Below, piece by piece: positions 16,901-23,987 of a stretch of 46,244 nucleotides of DNA. Both the position numbers and the translations under genes were made by a program. How positions within the stretch are numbered: the first letter of the stretch is position 1; each line of letters begins with the position of its first letter. The notes beneath the pieces were generated by a model that was given only the letters and a program-made list of their open reading frames with translations, was not told the DNA's origin and did not search any database. Source of the DNA: a virus; IMG/VR virus record IMGVR_UViG_3300044949_001400, positions 1 through 46,244 of that record. One strand, given 5' to 3'.

Positions 16901-17428
16901 CAGCAGGCTGCCGCCAGCAGAGCCACCGATTGCCCGCCAGTCCATTTTGGCGGGGGCTGCTGTGGCGCTGGCCATCTTCGCCTGGAGCCTGGCAATCCCA
17001 GCGGTGTACAGATCGAACCGCTTGGTGCCCAGATCCACCTCCTGGCGGAGCTGCTGCATTCGGCTAATCTGCTGACTTATCCCCGCCAGGCTGTTAGCGC
17101 TCGCGCGTGGCAGCTTCTCCTGTGCAGCCGTGAGCTGAGTCAGTCTGCCCCGGAGCGCATCAGCCTCGCGACCTAGGCGGTTGTACGCGTTGCTGCCAAC
17201 CTGCGTGCGATCGCGGAGCCGATCGAGTGCCGCAGCGTGGGCCTTGATGCCGGCCACGGTGTTGCCAGCCTCACGCGCAGCGCGATTGACCGCGATCTGC
17301 ATGCGGCCCAGCTCTGCATTGCTGAGCTCGCCAGCTCGCCGTAGCCCCTGCAGGCCATCGGACAAACTCTTGATGTTATTGGCGCCAGCAACCTGGGCCG
17401 AGATCCTCAGGATTGCGTCTTGACTCAC
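13928..17428 (-). CDS. Tape measure protein with embedded lytic domain
   Basis: A 1,166-residue tail-length determinant. The first 180 residues are coiled-coil. Residues about 185-215 are a Gly/Ala-rich hydrophobic stretch with a TM-like character. Residues about 220-470 match the TP901-type core (AGAAAYEILSSGFSKTDDVIKILK through a SFAVAGLSVEEMNAAISAL segment). A lysozyme/lytic-transglycosylase-like domain lies at about 655-800, with SFETGG (Glu678 as likely catalytic acid), then NYLGLIQMGG. Such domains degrade peptidoglycan during genome ejection. The C-terminal 300 residues are helical with a Gly-rich linker. The gene follows the G/GT chaperone pair, the standard siphovirus order. Confidence 0.93.
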   Translation of the reverse strand: MSQDAILRISAQVAGANNIKSLSDGLQGLRRAGELSNAELGRMQIAVNRAAREAGNTVAGIKAHAAALDRLRDRTQVGSNAYNRLGREADALRGRLTQLTAAQEKLPRASANSLAGISQQISRMQQLRQEVDLGTKRFDLYTAGIARLQAKMASATAAPAKMDWRAIGGSAGGSLLMGGGMQGAMGSLAGGMAASGSVAGMVAGAGVLGAGALAVNSTRAALDEYGSLRRIRTLTADSDALMAKIRELTVAQGNLSNSAEAGAAAYEILSSGFSKTDDVIKILKVSTLGATGGFSDIKTVADGATSIMNSFNLSADKAAKVVDQMVQTQNDGKIVVDQYAQSIGRLAPSFAVAGLSVEEMNAAISALTAKGAPVETTMSGLNQTIKSIIKPTEEAKKLAAALGIEFSVAGLQAKGLGGFLQDVMVKTKGSATALGVLFSDIDGFKAVVSLTNDGLKGYNKSLQNMDTLTGQAAKAAKQAVDPVKQFSNAWKDFSANAGRAYLPALVKTLELMTKIIQADQQWRRLTDVGSMLDKPAEPKGVPYKPGSPIITKRFTYLSPYSVAGVAGQFDPNTGALIKPTMPSVKGGKVDPNWAEFVTRQQQGGGIRGNRMYAGTKPDDPAMRALVEKTVGSGAGSGAGSGARTSTSFQPSSKARALISAAGKLGVSPLDLATIISFETGGTFNPGKWGGSGNNYLGLIQMGGPERKKYGAHAGQSFEEQVQGPVVRYLQDRFNSRGMSTQGADLLTLYRTVLGGNPKASLTRTDGNGVTPASGVARMGPHRQKALRMFFGGSMENVGYDLAQAGADQVQGSEKTAALQKTRADQLASARELLATNQGLLRIAEATGPAAKALAEFEAERAERARRYAELLKGVNGNPDAQAAYNAAQAAESGRAELTYREDLKRITAEQLDLDRQRLENVFAMGDAIKEYQSRDSASAGLSQGMKQYGDSIGNVRDAIASLTVDGMGGLENSLVSLATTGSGNFNAFAASVLTDTSRMIFRQLVLKTIMTALGFLSPSAAAAPSMAQSFTGDFGGGISTGFPGAITSFNPVGPAPVGLPGFAGGGYTGNGPRSGGLDGRGGFMAMLHPRETVVDHAQGNSGTTSSTQVNIAVHVHPNGNVTSNSDGSGDAQALGNDLARMLVPMVGPMVDRQLQRHMERGGLLNR

Positions 17429-17430
17429 GA

Positions 17431-17673
17431 CTAGGCCTCCTGTGCGCGAAGAGCAGTGAGCGCGGCATGCTCCATCACTCGCAACCGCTCCACCATGGCC
17501 CGGTGGTCAGGCACCTCATAGAGATCGAAGAGCTTGCCTGGGCCCAGATAGGTATTGAGGTCAAGGCATTCCCGACCGTTCATGCTGAATTGCCACTGCC
17601 CTCGGCAGAACATCATCACGGCGTCCCAGTTGGCGGGGAGCACCGGGTAATCGATGATTTCGGGCTCGGGCAT
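17431..17673 (-). CDS. Tail assembly chaperone, T part of the GT frameshift product
   Basis: An 80-residue ORF with the pattern of the T domain (DUF1799-like): LPANWDAVMMFCRGQWQFSMNGRECLDLNTYL. It can be translated from its own ATG at 17673, but the frame remains open upstream to 17778, where a slippery heptamer in the preceding gene would fuse 35 extra codons (AAEYWATGGKRK followed by PYSPDAIAAAAAFG). The likely biological form is therefore the C-terminal half of a 246-residue GT protein that recruits tube subunits to the tape measure. It has a two-base gap to the tape-measure gene. Confidence 0.85.
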   Translation of the reverse strand: MPEPEIIDYPVLPANWDAVMMFCRGQWQFSMNGRECLDLNTYLGPGKLFDLYEVPDHRAMVERLRVMEHAALTALRAQEA

Positions 17674-17684
17674 GGCGGGGAGTG

Positions 17685-18170
17685 CTACACCGAAGGCTGC
17701 GGCGGCGGCGATGGCGTCGGGAGAGTAGGGGGCTTTTCGCTTACCGCCGGTTGCCCAGTATTCAGCGGCGCCGAGTAGTTTTTTTCTTCGCCTTCAGTGT
17801 CGAGGCTTTCGATCCATCTGTCGATAATGGCCCGCAAAGCGCCTTTAATGCTGAGCACTCTGTTCCGAGCAACTTCATCAAATAGCACGGAATTGCCCCC
17901 AGGCCCAACGATGTCATCCCAGCCGCCCAGGATGATGTCAACTATCTGCCGATCGGTTCGGGGCTCCCTGGTTTTTTCGTCTTCTGTTAGCTCATCTTGC
18001 TGCCCAGCGGCCCGCCAGAAATCAACGAATACATCCCTGATTTGCTTTACGTCTAGCCGATTATATAGCGCCGTGAATTTAATTTCAATGGGAGTGCTGG
18101 GGCTGTCGCCCGCCACTTTCCAGCTCACCTCGCGCGGGTAGGTGGGAGACAGGTCAAGAACAAAGGTCAT
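17685..18170 (-). CDS. Tail assembly chaperone (lambda gpG-like)
   Basis: A 161-residue chaperone that coats the tape measure during tail assembly. The body, residues about 1-130, is a mixed alpha/beta domain with FVLDLSPTYPREVSW, FTALYNRLDVKQIRD and a VLFDEVARNRVL helix. At residue 129 the reading frame contains the A AAA AAC slippery site. Ribosomes that do not slip finish a 32-residue Pro-rich tail and give G; those that slip give the longer GT. A separate 48-base gap upstream carries CTCAGACTCCCTAGCCCGAT (on the minus strand), one of the recurrent intergenic motifs. Family inferred from position, sequence pattern and the frameshift. Confidence 0.85.
   Translation of the reverse strand: MTFVLDLSPTYPREVSWKVAGDSPSTPIEIKFTALYNRLDVKQIRDVFVDFWRAAGQQDELTEDEKTREPRTDRQIVDIILGGWDDIVGPGGNSVLFDEVARNRVLSIKGALRAIIDRWIESLDTEGEEKNYSAPLNTGQPAVSEKPPTLPTPSPPPQPSV
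17778..17784 (-). promoter_or_regulatory. A AAA AAC slippery heptamer for -1 ribosomal frameshifting
   Basis: On the minus strand the zero-frame codons are GAA AAA AAC, so A-AAA-AAC (17784 to 17778) fits X-XXY-YYZ exactly. The -1 frame entered here is open for 116 codons and includes the downstream T-like ORF. This is the lambda G/GT arrangement with a different heptamer. Confidence 0.85.
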
Positions 18171-18218
18171 GGTGGTGGTGAGTGGGGATCGGGCTAGGGA
18201 GTCTGAGCCAGCAGACGC

Positions 18219-19172
18219 TTAGGTAAATGCAAACGTGTGGCCATCATTGCCCGTAGTGCTGGGCAGCAAAATGCCCGGCACCCTCATCATTACCACCCCG
18301 TTATCATTCTCATAGCTAGGGATCAGCGTCTTGGCCCTGGCAGCTGCAAATGCCACGCGGTTGCCGTTGGTGGTGCCGTGGGTGACACTGAGGGCCCCAG
18401 TGGTATTAGTAAGCGCAGCTGCAAATGGGTCGAATACCGATTGTAGCGGGGCCTCGTAGACGGCTTCGAACGTCGTGGTCTGCATACCGGTGATCAACAC
18501 CTGTGGGGCGCCACCTGGCCGGGAGTTATAAATCGTGTCATTTGTCAACGTCACCCGGAAGCTTTGCAGGTACCCAGCGCTATGGCCGGCAATGTTTATG
18601 TTCAGCGTATTGCCCAGGGTGACCGGTAGCGCAAGCGGCGCTGTAGTGGAGAATGTATAAGTAGGCAGCGCAGCTGTGACGGGGCCTGCGTAGATTCCAA
18701 TGCCCTGGAAGGTAAAGTAGCCCTTATCGTTATTAACCAGCTCAAATGTCACTGAAGAGCCGCGCCAGCCGGTGATGACGTGGCGGGAGCCGTTGTACCA
18801 GATTTGGCAAGTGACGCTAGTGCTAGCGGCGCCAATTGTACTAATCTCGGAATAAGTATTAGACGTGGTGGCAACCGTAGTCAGCGCGTGGCGGCTGGCC
18901 TGTAGCAGTGGGCCATAGCGCGGCGCAGTACCGGCGACGCCGCTGCCGTTGACCTCAACCTTGAAATTGACCGCGTAATGCTCGCCGACAACCATTTGCC
19001 GCTGGCCGCCCATGAACGGCCGCACCAGGCTCTCGGTGATAACTTCCCCGCGCATCTCGGGGATTACCGGTTCAACGCAAAGAATAGCGTCATTGGCTGT
19101 AGGAACAGCATCGACGCCATAGGCGGTCTCCAGCTTGACCAGCGCTAGGTTTTCAACTGCAAAATTGGCCAT
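18219..19172 (-). CDS. Major tail (tube) protein
   Basis: A 317-residue tail-tube subunit. It begins NLALVKLETAYGVDAVPTAND, the usual start of siphovirus tube proteins, then contains the beta-rich fold with GQRQMVVGEHYAVNFKVEV and long Thr/Ser/Gly strands. The C-terminal part has an extra domain (VTLGNTLNINIAGHSAGYL and beyond) that may be displayed on the tail surface, Ig-like in character. Placed between the tail terminator and the chaperone pair as in lambda (gpV position). The tube role is well supported by order and pattern. Confidence 0.9.
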   Translation of the reverse strand: MANFAVENLALVKLETAYGVDAVPTANDAILCVEPVIPEMRGEVITESLVRPFMGGQRQMVVGEHYAVNFKVEVNGSGVAGTAPRYGPLLQASRHALTTVATTSNTYSEISTIGAASTSVTCQIWYNGSRHVITGWRGSSVTFELVNNDKGYFTFQGIGIYAGPVTAALPTYTFSTTAPLALPVTLGNTLNINIAGHSAGYLQSFRVTLTNDTIYNSRPGGAPQVLITGMQTTTFEAVYEAPLQSVFDPFAAALTNTTGALSVTHGTTNGNRVAFAAARAKTLIPSYENDNGVVMMRVPGILLPSTTGNDGHTFAFT

Positions 19173-19178
19173 GATTAT

Positions 19179-19364
19179 TTACCGGGGGGCTGGGGTGGAG
19201 GGCTTGGCCTGAGCTGCGGCAGGCTTGGTAGGCTTGGTAGGCTCGGGAGCCTCCGCGGGCAGCGCAGGCTCTGTGATGAGCGTGCGTCTTCCGGTCACAG
19301 GGTCGAGTTGGTAGCTGCCGCCGTGGCCAGCAGCAAACATTTCATCTGCAGTCAGGCTAGCCAC
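19179..19364 (-). CDS. Small Pro/Ala-rich hypothetical protein
   Basis: A 61-residue protein between the tail terminator and the tube gene. The first 30 residues are globular (LTADEMFAAGHGGSYQLDPVTGRR), and the second half is a Pro/Ala/Lys-rich disordered tail. No family is recognised. Small proteins at this site in lambda-like phages are often accessory tail or neck proteins, but that is positional. Gaps of 6 and 10 bases to the neighbours fit co-transcription. Confidence 0.6.
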   Translation of the reverse strand: MASLTADEMFAAGHGGSYQLDPVTGRRTLITEPALPAEAPEPTKPTKPAAAQAKPSTPAPR

Positions 19365-19374
19365 TCCGATCCCC

Positions 19375-19806
19375 CTAGATAGTTGCGGTCGGGTCGTCGC
19401 GCCGGTGGCGGAAACGAACCTCGAACCTCAGCCTAGCGATTCCGATCTCTCCCACGGCACGATCCCACTCTGTCCCTTCGGGCACGATGTCCCAGGCCAA
19501 GCCCCCCAGGGTGCGGGGGCTGGCCATCAGCCGCTGACTGATGGCAACGCGGATTGGATCTGCCAGGGTCGCTAGGGGCCGCCCTGAGACGCAGATGTCG
19601 ATGAAGGCCTTCAGCCGGCAATCCACTACGGGCACCGTCCCGGTGCTGCTGGGCTCAGCGTCGCAGCCCAGGATCAGGCAGGGGCATTCGTCGCGGCTGG
19701 GCGGCTCCTCGCGCTCGCGCCAGATCCGCGTGCCTACCTGCGGCACGCCCTGCAGCAGGGCCTCGACGGCCACCATGATGCGCTCACTGATGCTGCTGCT
19801 GGTCAT
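19375..19806 (-). CDS. Tail terminator (lambda gpU-like)
   Basis: A 143-residue protein in the gpU position. N-terminal helix with SISERIMVAVEALLQGVPQVGTRIWRERE, then strands including CPCLILGCDAEPSSTGTVPVVDCRLKAFIDICVSG, then RLRFEVRFRHRR at the end. This is the usual pattern of tail-terminator proteins, which cap the tube after the tape measure is fully covered. Upstream on the minus strand is CTCGGACTCTCGACCC, one copy of an intergenic motif also seen before the genes at 35023 and 34173. Confidence 0.8.
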   Translation of the reverse strand: MTSSSISERIMVAVEALLQGVPQVGTRIWREREEPPSRDECPCLILGCDAEPSSTGTVPVVDCRLKAFIDICVSGRPLATLADPIRVAISQRLMASPRTLGGLAWDIVPEGTEWDRAVGEIGIARLRFEVRFRHRRDDPTATI

Positions 19807-19852
19807 GGCCGGCGGCTATAGGGGTTAGGGTCGAGAGTCCGAGCGCCAGGGG

Positions 19853-20005
19853 TCAGCGCACGCGGCTGTAAGGGAACGCACGACGCGCGGCGCTCAGCAC
19901 CAGCTGCAGCACGCTGTTGCTCCGCAGCCTGCTCATGCCGATCAGCTCGCTGGTGACGAACAACGCCAGGCCTGCATACTGCGCATAGTCGCTGGAGATG
20001 GTCAT
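19853..20005 (-). CDS. Small hypothetical protein, 50 residues
   Basis: The ATG at 20005 has GAGG seven bases upstream. The peptide starts TISSDYAQYAGLALFVTSELIGMS and continues with a helix rich in Leu, Val and Arg (SVLQLVLSAARRAFP). It could be a small amphipathic or membrane-associated protein. No family is recognised. This frame is preferred over the longer overlapping frames because of its ribosome-binding site, hydrophobic pattern and lack of the Arg/Gln/His bias seen in the shadow frames. Confidence 0.5.
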   Translation of the reverse strand: MTISSDYAQYAGLALFVTSELIGMSRLRSNSVLQLVLSAARRAFPYSRVR

Positions 20006-20051
20006 GGAGTGCCTCTGTCTGGCTACAGGCTACTGCCAACAGCCGGCCAGC

Positions 20052-20267
20052 TCACAGGCCGCCATCCCTCAGTCGTTCGTCGTGGCGGTCGGCGACCTGC
20101 TCCAGTCGGTTGATCTGGGATTGCTGGTTGCGGATCACCTCAAGGATTTTGGCCTCGAACGAGCCGAGGCCCCTGGCAATTTTAAACAGTGCTGCGGCGC
20201 CAGCAGAGCCCACTCCCAGCAGAGACAGGCCCAGTGCCGCAAGCGCAATCATGGCATCAACTCCCAT
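20052..20267 (-). CDS. Small membrane protein with coiled-coil tail
   Basis: A 71-residue protein: one transmembrane helix at residues about 5-30 (MIALAALGLSLLGVGSAGAAALF), then a short Gly linker and a coiled-coil (FEAKILEVIRNQQSQINRLEQVADRHDERL). The plan of one membrane segment plus a coiled-coil recalls XhlA-type or holin-accessory proteins, so a lysis role is possible but unproven. Its ATG is directly preceded by TAGCCTGAGGCC, one of the recurrent motifs. It lies among uncharacterised genes between the tail terminator and the 821-residue structural protein. Confidence 0.7.
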   Translation of the reverse strand: MGVDAMIALAALGLSLLGVGSAGAAALFKIARGLGSFEAKILEVIRNQQSQINRLEQVADRHDERLRDGGL

Positions 20268-20279
20268 GGCCTCAGGCTA
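20268..20279 (-). promoter_or_regulatory. Recurrent CTAG-type upstream motif (20267 gene)
   Basis: On the minus strand TAGCCTGAGGCC abuts the ATG at 20267. Further upstream is CTCAGACTCG, matching the sequence before the G-like gene at 18170. The motif overlaps the stop codon of the preceding gene, so part of it is constrained by coding. A similar copy occurs at 12177-12188 and another at 28545-28556. Confidence 0.35.
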
Positions 20280-20463
20280 GCGAGTCTGAGGCTGACTCAC
20301 CATCGCCGGGTTCCGGATCGGGCTCGGGCAGTCGAACAATGGTGGCCGTGCCGTCAACACGCAACGTGACAGCCCAGTTGGCCATCAGTTGTAGTCGGTC
20401 GGCAGTGCAGCCTGGAGAATGTTTTTCCAGCAACTCGCACAAGTCAGCGGACAGCGCAAGCAT
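20272..20463 (-). CDS. Small hypothetical protein, 63 residues
   Basis: The peptide reads LALSADLCELLEKHSPGCTADRLQLMANWAVTLRVDG and ends in an acidic Pro/Glu/Asp tail. It has two cysteines but no recognised motif. The stop overlaps the recurrent motif before the next gene. A helical N-terminus followed by short strands could be a small regulatory or virion protein. The start codon choice is uncertain because no strong ribosome-binding site is visible. Confidence 0.5.
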   Translation of the reverse strand: MLALSADLCELLEKHSPGCTADRLQLMANWAVTLRVDGTATIVRLPEPDPEPGDGESASDSLA

Positions 20464-20480
20464 TCCAGCCGCTGTAATCC

Positions 20481-20666
20481 CTAACTCTGCGACCGTTGCC
20501 GGTGGATCTGCGCATCGACAGCCTCGCTGTTGTGACGCAAAAAACCTTTGCCGGTTGTGGCGCCAGCAGTGACGCTGACGCCGCCCAACCGGTCGAGTGC
20601 CACGCGATCGGCGGCAGCTGATAGCGTGGCCCAGCTCAGAGGCTTGTTTAACTTAGTACGTTGAGA
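20481..20666 (-). CDS. Possible small ORF without a recognisable start codon
   Basis: The minus strand is open from the TAG at 20667-20669 to the stop at 20481-20483, 61 codons, and the predicted peptide is protein-like (NKPLSWATLSAAADRVALDRLGG through GKGFLRHNSEAVDAQIHRQRSQ). No ATG or TTG starts it near the 5' end. The only internal GTG would give 42 residues. A promoter-like TAGTCT (20669 to 20664) lies just upstream. It may be a decayed gene, a gene using a rare start, or a chance frame. It otherwise fills an apparent gap between two small genes. Confidence 0.3.
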   Translation of the reverse strand, partial: SQRTKLNKPLSWATLSAAADRVALDRLGGVSVTAGATTGKGFLRHNSEAVDAQIHRQRSQS

Positions 20667-20708
20667 CTAGCATTACGTTTTTAGCCACTAACGTAGTAAC
20701 GTTGACGT
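20658..20708. promoter_or_regulatory. Cluster of five ACGT palindromes
   Basis: ACGT occurs at 20658, 20675, 20691, 20699 and 20705 in an AT-rich segment between the 88-residue gene and the genes below it. A TAGTCT -10-like hexamer on the minus strand (20669-20664) lies within it. The cluster may be an operator-rich promoter for the downstream small genes. It could also contain a target for DNA methylation. No protein is known to bind here. Confidence 0.35.
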
Positions 20709-20709
20709 A

Positions 20710-20976
20710 TCAACCTTCAATTGGTTCAGGTTCTGGTTGAGGTTCTGGTTGAGGTTCACTGTGAAAAGCCTCAGGCTCAGCACGGGAAGCAAGTAGCGCG
20801 GCAACCCTAGCATCATGGCTAGTGGTAGTACCAAACTCGCTGGTGTAGATTTCGCCAACTCCACTAGCGATCAGGCCATTAGCCTGGTCATCGTTATCGA
20901 AGACAACCAGCTGAGTGGCCGCGTATTCAATTTCGTCAATAGGGCCGTTGACCAGCAGCCTCAATGTTTTGGCCAT
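20710..20976 (-). CDS. Hypothetical virion-associated protein with EPQ-rich tail
   Basis: An 88-residue protein. The body contains alternating strands and helices (TLRLLVNGPIDEIEYAATQLVVFDNDDQANGLIASGVGEIY), and the last 20 residues are a Pro/Glu/Gln repeat (EPQPEPQPEPEP) encoded by tandem GGTTCTGGTTGA-type DNA. It starts seven bases after the stop of the 821-residue structural protein gene. I do not recognise the family. A small structural or neck accessory protein is plausible from its position in the virion block. Confidence 0.65.
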   Translation of the reverse strand: MAKTLRLLVNGPIDEIEYAATQLVVFDNDDQANGLIASGVGEIYTSEFGTTTSHDARVAALLASRAEPEAFHSEPQPEPQPEPEPIEG

Positions 20977-20983
20977 GAATCAA

Positions 20984-23449
20984 TTAAGCAAAAAACACCG
21001 AACCAACTATAGCACCATCAGGCGCTGCCGTGGCGCTGGAGTCAGCGGCGCCTGTTACGGTGGTAAGCGTAAGGCCGGTAGCAAAACCCGTTAGTCCCCC
21101 TTCGTTAAAATGACGATTGATCCCATTAGGAGGGATTGCAATTGGGATAACAACCCCTGCGGTACCGGCTGTGGCCGTTGTTGAATTATATAACTTGGCA
21201 TATACCCATAAAGTCGTAGTATTTGCCAAGTTCCAGCCAAGTGGTCGTGTTACTCCAACTTTAAGTATTGAGCTTGGGCTTGCCGCCGAAGATATTACCT
21301 TGGCGGGCGTGGCACCACCTGTGACGCTAGCACGGTATTGAACACCAACATCGCTGGCAAGTGCCGTACCAGCTAATACAGTAACAGCACCTGTCATTGC
21401 TAGTGGAGATCCAAACCCCGACTGCTTCATACCCGCTAGGTATAAAGGGATGTTGGCATTCTCTTCCAGCGATAAAGACAATATAGTCCACGTTGTTGCA
21501 GAAGCTGGTGCTGTAGAGCCATTGTAAGCCCACAGATACAAAAATAAATTCGTACTGTCATCTGGCACAATATCTGATCTTAATGCCGATAAATTAAGTA
21601 CATCCCCTATTCCTGATCGACAGGCTGCAGCGGTTCTGCCGTCTAGCTGAATAGATGCAGAGTGAATATTAGCATAAAGAGGGGCAGTCATTGTTACAGA
21701 ACCAGTATTCCAACCCCCACGCTGGGCGTCAAGCGTAGCGTTTGCAGTACCAGAGTAAAGCTGCTGCACGTAGCTGTGCCCAAACAAGTCAAGCGTGCCG
21801 CTACTGCTAGCTGGCCACGCAGTTACTGTAAAGGTAATAGTATTTGCACCAACACTAGCAATAGGATATCGTCCTGGAATGCCAGCCGCACCAGTAATAG
21901 CACCCAACATCATAGACTGACCGACGTTGGCTGACGTGTATGAATGACCAGGAAACGTTACAACTACGTTTGTAGCCGTGCATGTGTAGGCAAGGTTTTC
22001 ACCAATTCTGTCAGCAAGCAAAACCATTAAGTTACTGTTTGCTATCCTTTGCGACGGTAGCAAGCGCCACCTTAAAGCCACCGTTCCCCTAAATGAGACA
22101 GCAGATCTGCAGAGCAGTTCAGCGTTTGTCGCAGTACCTGTGTTGACAAGCAAGTTACCGCTAGCTTGTGATACTACTAATGAAGACGATGATCGTAACA
22201 CTAACTCTGGTGCCAGTAAATCAGACCCAGTGCTAGAAAAATCTGCTTTCCACTGAGAGCAAGGTGCATGTCGAACCACTGAACCACGATCGGATGATGC
22301 GGCTGACGTAGTTTGCACATCTGGCTGACTACTGGCTATCGCAGCCAGCGATATTACCGCCGGGCTGTCACTAGCTAGTGTCACTCGCTGAGTGCTGCCA
22401 TCTGCGTTACCAACACCACGGGTAACGTTTGGAGCAACCGGTAGGACGGTTCCACTGGACGCCCCTTGCACCGTCAACACATCCGAACTAGGCGCACCGG
22501 CAGTACCAAACGCCGGCAGCTTCAGCAGGATCGAGCTGAGGCCTTGCGCGAGCCGCTGCATCCGCCCATTTAGGCCAGCGCTGGCGGTGTCGCTATTTGG
22601 AGGGGTTTCATTAGTAGTGCCCAGGCAATTGTTAATAATTTCCTGATTGGTGGCGGTGGCGGCATCAGCCGCCAGAGACGGCGCCACCTGCAGCCGGCCG
22701 CCGCTCAGTGTCGCCGGCAGCCTATCCAGCAGCGCCTGATAAAACACCTGCACCAATCCCGCGAGGCCGCTGGCGCCAGTTGGCAGGGTGGGGGCATCTG
22801 TGCCGGTGACGCCCAGCCTGCCGTCAATGCTGCCCAGCGCAACATTAGATGCCGCCTGGTTGGTGGCTGTGGATGCATCGGTCGCCAACGACGGTTCAAC
22901 CTGCAGCCGCGTGCCGGATAGTGTCAGAATTGGCAGCCTCGCAGTCAGCTGCACGTTGGTCAGCGGGCCAGAGACCGGCTGAGTTGTCTGCCAAAAAGTC
23001 CCTGAAACCGGCTGAGTTGCTGGCCAGAACGTTCCGCTGACTGGCACTGGCTGAGCCCTCAGCTCAACGTCAGTCAGCGGTCCAGATACGGGCCACCGTC
23101 CACCGTCTAGCGGCGGCAATTTGTCGCCGATGCCACCCAGCAGGACATTCCCGGCTGCCTGCAGTGCGCTGGTAGCGCCTATTTCGCTGTCATCAATAAC
23201 AATTTGCAGCGCATCGCCGCTGTTCATTGCTGTGGTAACGATCTCAAGCGTTAAAATGCCTGTTGTCGCGTTATATGCGCCGCCACGTCCCGACTGTACG
23301 GGCAGATAAAGATAAATCTCATTAGAAGTATTGACAATGCTGACAATCTGTGCCTGATGCGTTGGCCTCGTAGATCCCGATGCAAACGTCACCGTTCCAG
23401 CCGTTGGGCTAAACGTGAACAGCGATGGGTCGAGCGGTGGCTTGCGCAT
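20984..23449 (-). CDS. Large structural protein with VSGTFW repeats (neck/head fibre candidate)
   Basis: An 821-residue protein immediately downstream of the head-tail joining genes and upstream of the tail terminator block. Residues 1-95 are beta-rich. Residues about 118-170 carry the repeats VSGPLTDVEL, VPVSGTFWPATQPVSGTFW and VSGPLTNVQL, and similar PVSG-x-FW units occur in virion-associated proteins of other tailed phages. A long Thr/Ala/Ser-rich beta region follows, with a likely C-terminal trimeric or lectin-like part. It has no counterpart at this position in lambda. A whisker, head-fibre or decoration role is inferred from composition and location. No enzyme motif or transmembrane segment is seen. 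Confidence 0.65.
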   Translation of the reverse strand: MRKPPLDPSLFTFSPTAGTVTFASGSTRPTHQAQIVSIVNTSNEIYLYLPVQSGRGGAYNATTGILTLEIVTTAMNSGDALQIVIDDSEIGATSALQAAGNVLLGGIGDKLPPLDGGRWPVSGPLTDVELRAQPVPVSGTFWPATQPVSGTFWQTTQPVSGPLTNVQLTARLPILTLSGTRLQVEPSLATDASTATNQAASNVALGSIDGRLGVTGTDAPTLPTGASGLAGLVQVFYQALLDRLPATLSGGRLQVAPSLAADAATATNQEIINNCLGTTNETPPNSDTASAGLNGRMQRLAQGLSSILLKLPAFGTAGAPSSDVLTVQGASSGTVLPVAPNVTRGVGNADGSTQRVTLASDSPAVISLAAIASSQPDVQTTSAASSDRGSVVRHAPCSQWKADFSSTGSDLLAPELVLRSSSSLVVSQASGNLLVNTGTATNAELLCRSAVSFRGTVALRWRLLPSQRIANSNLMVLLADRIGENLAYTCTATNVVVTFPGHSYTSANVGQSMMLGAITGAAGIPGRYPIASVGANTITFTVTAWPASSSGTLDLFGHSYVQQLYSGTANATLDAQRGGWNTGSVTMTAPLYANIHSASIQLDGRTAAACRSGIGDVLNLSALRSDIVPDDSTNLFLYLWAYNGSTAPASATTWTILSLSLEENANIPLYLAGMKQSGFGSPLAMTGAVTVLAGTALASDVGVQYRASVTGGATPAKVISSAASPSSILKVGVTRPLGWNLANTTTLWVYAKLYNSTTATAGTAGVVIPIAIPPNGINRHFNEGGLTGFATGLTLTTVTGAADSSATAAPDGAIVGSVFFA

Positions 23450-23793
23450 TACTGGAACACAGATAGGTAGTAAGAAAAACCCACGTCTTCATGGGCGGGA
23501 GGTGGGGTTTCGTCAGTGGGCATCAGGGGCACGATGCACATTGCCCCGTCATCAATTGGACGAGGCTTGTACTCCACCTTGAAGGTGACGCCATCCACCG
23601 TAATAATTTGGCCATAAACAAGATTGCCAAATGTGGCAGTTGGTGCCAACAGCGGATATTCAACGTAGGCAAGATCGCCGCCCAGAGCAAATTCACCGGA
23701 CTGGTCCAGGATGCCGAGGCCCGTCACTGTTCCCGCCACAACCGGCTTCCCGAAGTCAGCGAAAAAGAGATCTAGGGCCTCGGTAAATGGCAT
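23449..23793 (-). CDS. Head-tail joining protein (lambda gpFII-like)
   Basis: A 114-residue protein with the pattern of gpFII-type connectors: ALDLFFADFGKPVVAG, then GILDQSGEFAL, then FGNLVYGQIITVDGVTFKVEYKPRPIDDG. These blocks (FADFG, VDG-x-FKV, DDG) occur in the same order in the family, which forms the tube-facing ring of the head connector. Overlaps by one base with both neighbours. The segment after residue 95 is variable. Confidence 0.75.
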   Translation of the reverse strand: MPFTEALDLFFADFGKPVVAGTVTGLGILDQSGEFALGGDLAYVEYPLLAPTATFGNLVYGQIITVDGVTFKVEYKPRPIDDGAMCIVPLMPTDETPPPAHEDVGFSYYLSVFQ

Positions 23794-23987
23794 CAGTCGG
23801 GGGTTTTCTCGGGCTGCCTGGCTTTCGCGGCAGGGAGCACTGCCTCAATGGCGCCCAGGGCCAGCAGCGGCGCGGCGGCATCGCTGCTCAGGGGGATTTC
23901 TTCCCCCTCCGGGTAACGGGCCCCATCGTGGTCAATGGGGCCCGTTAAGACCGTGTAGATGCTGGTGTCTTGTTTGGTCATGATCAT
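23793..23987 (-). CDS. Small capsid-connector-like protein (gpFI position)
   Basis: A 64-residue protein between the capsid and joining genes. The pattern YTVLTGPIDHDGARYPEGEEIPLSSDAAAPLLALGAIEAVL matches a widespread small phage family found at this position and often annotated as a hypothetical or head-tail protein (DUF7210-like). Two in-frame ATGs exist; the first overlaps the capsid stop as ATGA. The role is not established; head completion is a positional inference. Confidence 0.6.
   Translation of the reverse strand: MIMTKQDTSIYTVLTGPIDHDGARYPEGEEIPLSSDAAAPLLALGAIEAVLPAAKARQPEKTPD

Noticed and set aside
19803-20039. 78-residue minus-strand ORF
   Set aside because: Gln/Arg/His-biased shadow frame; the 50-residue frame within it has a ribosome-binding site and balanced composition.
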